From Microbacterium oxydans (GTDB taxonomy: Bacteria; Actinomycetota; Actinomycetes; Actinomycetales; Microbacteriaceae): a stretch of DNA of 39,322 bases. A program made the position numbers and the translations under genes. The stretch spans positions 1-39,322 of the forward strand of contig NZ_JYIV01000010.1 of assembly GCF_000956405.1 (NCBI RefSeq), given 5' to 3'. Below are positions 38,551-39,322 of this stretch, one piece after another. Every line of letters begins with the position of its first letter. The stretch's first letter is position 1. Below the pieces are notes generated by a model. That model was not told where the DNA came from. It searched no databases and saw nothing but the letters and a program-made list of their open reading frames with translations.

Positions 38551-39306
38551 ATGGCGAGTTCGGTGGATCGCGCACTCGATGTGATCGCACGGCTGTCAGC
38601 GAGCCCTCAATCCCCGAGCGCGCTGGCACGCGAGCTCGGGGTCCACCGCTCCACTGTTCTTCGGTTGCTTCAGACGCTGGAGCTGCGCGGATTCGCCCGC
38701 CGTGAGGCCTCAGGACAATGGGTCACCGGGTTCGAGCTCATCTCGATCGGGCAAAGGTCATTGGACGCAATCAGCGTGCGAGAAGTCGCCCGACCACATC
38801 TGCACCGCCTCAGCACGACCATCGGTCACACCCTCCACCTCGCGGAACGAGTAGAGACTGACGTCATCTACATCGACAAGTTCGACGGCGGTGGGCACGT
38901 GGAGATGCGCTCGCGTATCGGAGCCAAGGCGCAGCTGCATACAGCCGCCGTGGCCAAAGCCCTCATGGCCTTCGCCTCAGACGGCACACGCGCGCTCGCA
39001 ACGAAGAAGATCGAGTACGAGCGCTACACACCCACGACGATCACCAGCGAGGAACAGCTGTTGAGGGAGTATGAGCTCATCAGACGCCGGGGCTGGGCGA
39101 TCGACGACGGGGAGCACGAGGATTGGCTCAACTGCATCGCGGTGCCCGTGTTCGACAGGGACGGCGATGCCGTCGCCGGGATATCGATCACGTCTCTCCG
39201 CGCCATCGCTTCGGTCGATCACTTGCAGCAGCTGTTGCCTCGCGTCATGGCCACACGGGACTCCATCTCCCATGAACTCGGTTGGAGTGGAGCAGTCACC
39301 CGCTGA
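38551..39306 (+). CDS. IclR-family transcriptional regulator
   Basis: Regulator of 251 residues with an N-terminal winged helix (ALARELGVHRSTVLRLLQTL, then ELRGFARREASGQWVTG) and a C-terminal IclR effector domain (LAERVETDVIYIDKFDGGG, LHTAAVAKALMAF, WAIDDGEHEDWLNCIAVPVF). GGAGG lies 4 nt before the ATG at 38551. It is divergent from the second importer operon, and two matching dyads lie between them. IclR regulators often sense aromatic or sugar-acid ligands; galactonate or KDGal would fit the dgoD-dgoA context, by inference. Confidence 0.92.
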   Translation: MASSVDRALDVIARLSASPQSPSALARELGVHRSTVLRLLQTLELRGFARREASGQWVTGFELISIGQRSLDAISVREVARPHLHRLSTTIGHTLHLAERVETDVIYIDKFDGGGHVEMRSRIGAKAQLHTAAVAKALMAFASDGTRALATKKIEYERYTPTTITSEEQLLREYELIRRRGWAIDDGEHEDWLNCIAVPVFDRDGDAVAGISITSLRAIASVDHLQQLLPRVMATRDSISHELGWSGAVTR

Positions 39307-39322
39307 CAAGCGCCTTGGCGAG

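Noticed and set aside
1..39322. CRISPR array, tRNA or rRNA genes
   Set aside because: No regularly spaced direct repeats, no cloverleaf with CCA-type end and no conserved rRNA segments were noticed on either strand.

Overview
The window looks like the chromosome of a high-GC actinobacterium, most likely Microbacteriaceae and close to Microbacterium. The reasons are base composition, the tandem DUF7882-type proteins, the HspR-type MerR regulator beside hsp20, sugar ABC importers without their own ATPase, and the C-terminal modules of the secreted agarase. The genus is inferred from recalled family patterns, not from a search.

Left part (1-6856) is ordinary housekeeping and stress content: a partial TrkH/KtrB potassium transporter, a MerR regulator divergent from a SulP anion transporter, several small hypothetical proteins, an hsp20 cluster divergent from an HspR-like repressor, and two DUF7882 paralogues. 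Middle-left (6961-13596) is a mobile and decayed zone. It holds a formylglycine-type sulfatase and a frameshifted IS5-family transposase, enclosed by matching 15-bp inverted ends that abut CTAG. Next come truncated IS30 and IS3 family transposases and the 3' part of a decayed GH2 beta-galactosidase.

The main system (13602-38551) is an agar utilisation locus. A secreted GH50 beta-agarase, a Tat-type lipoprotein solute-binding protein with two CUT1 permeases, a cytoplasmic GH117 anhydro-L-galactosidase and a GH2 beta-galactosidase would take agar to neoagarobiose, then to D-galactose and 3,6-anhydro-L-galactose (L-AHG). An aldehyde dehydrogenase, an enolase-superfamily cycloisomerase, a zinc dehydrogenase, a KduD-like reductase, a KDG kinase and a KDPG aldolase form a plausible complete L-AHG route through an epimerising 2,5-diketo intermediate. 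A second operon (33459-38299) has another CUT1 importer, galactonate dehydratase and a KDPGal-type aldolase, which fits galactonate or galactose oxidation. It is divergent from an IclR regulator.

The most notable observation is regulatory. The same AACCGGTT-centred operator overlaps or adjoins readable -35/-10 promoters of the solute-binding protein operon, the L-AHG catabolic operon, the agarase gene and a complete tatA-tatC-tatB operon. A variant copy sits before the second importer. A LacI-family gene lies between two of these sites. A dedicated, substrate-induced TatABC export system inside an agar locus, whose importer lipoprotein has a canonical twin-arginine signal, would be unusual. 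No rRNA, tRNA or CRISPR array was seen.
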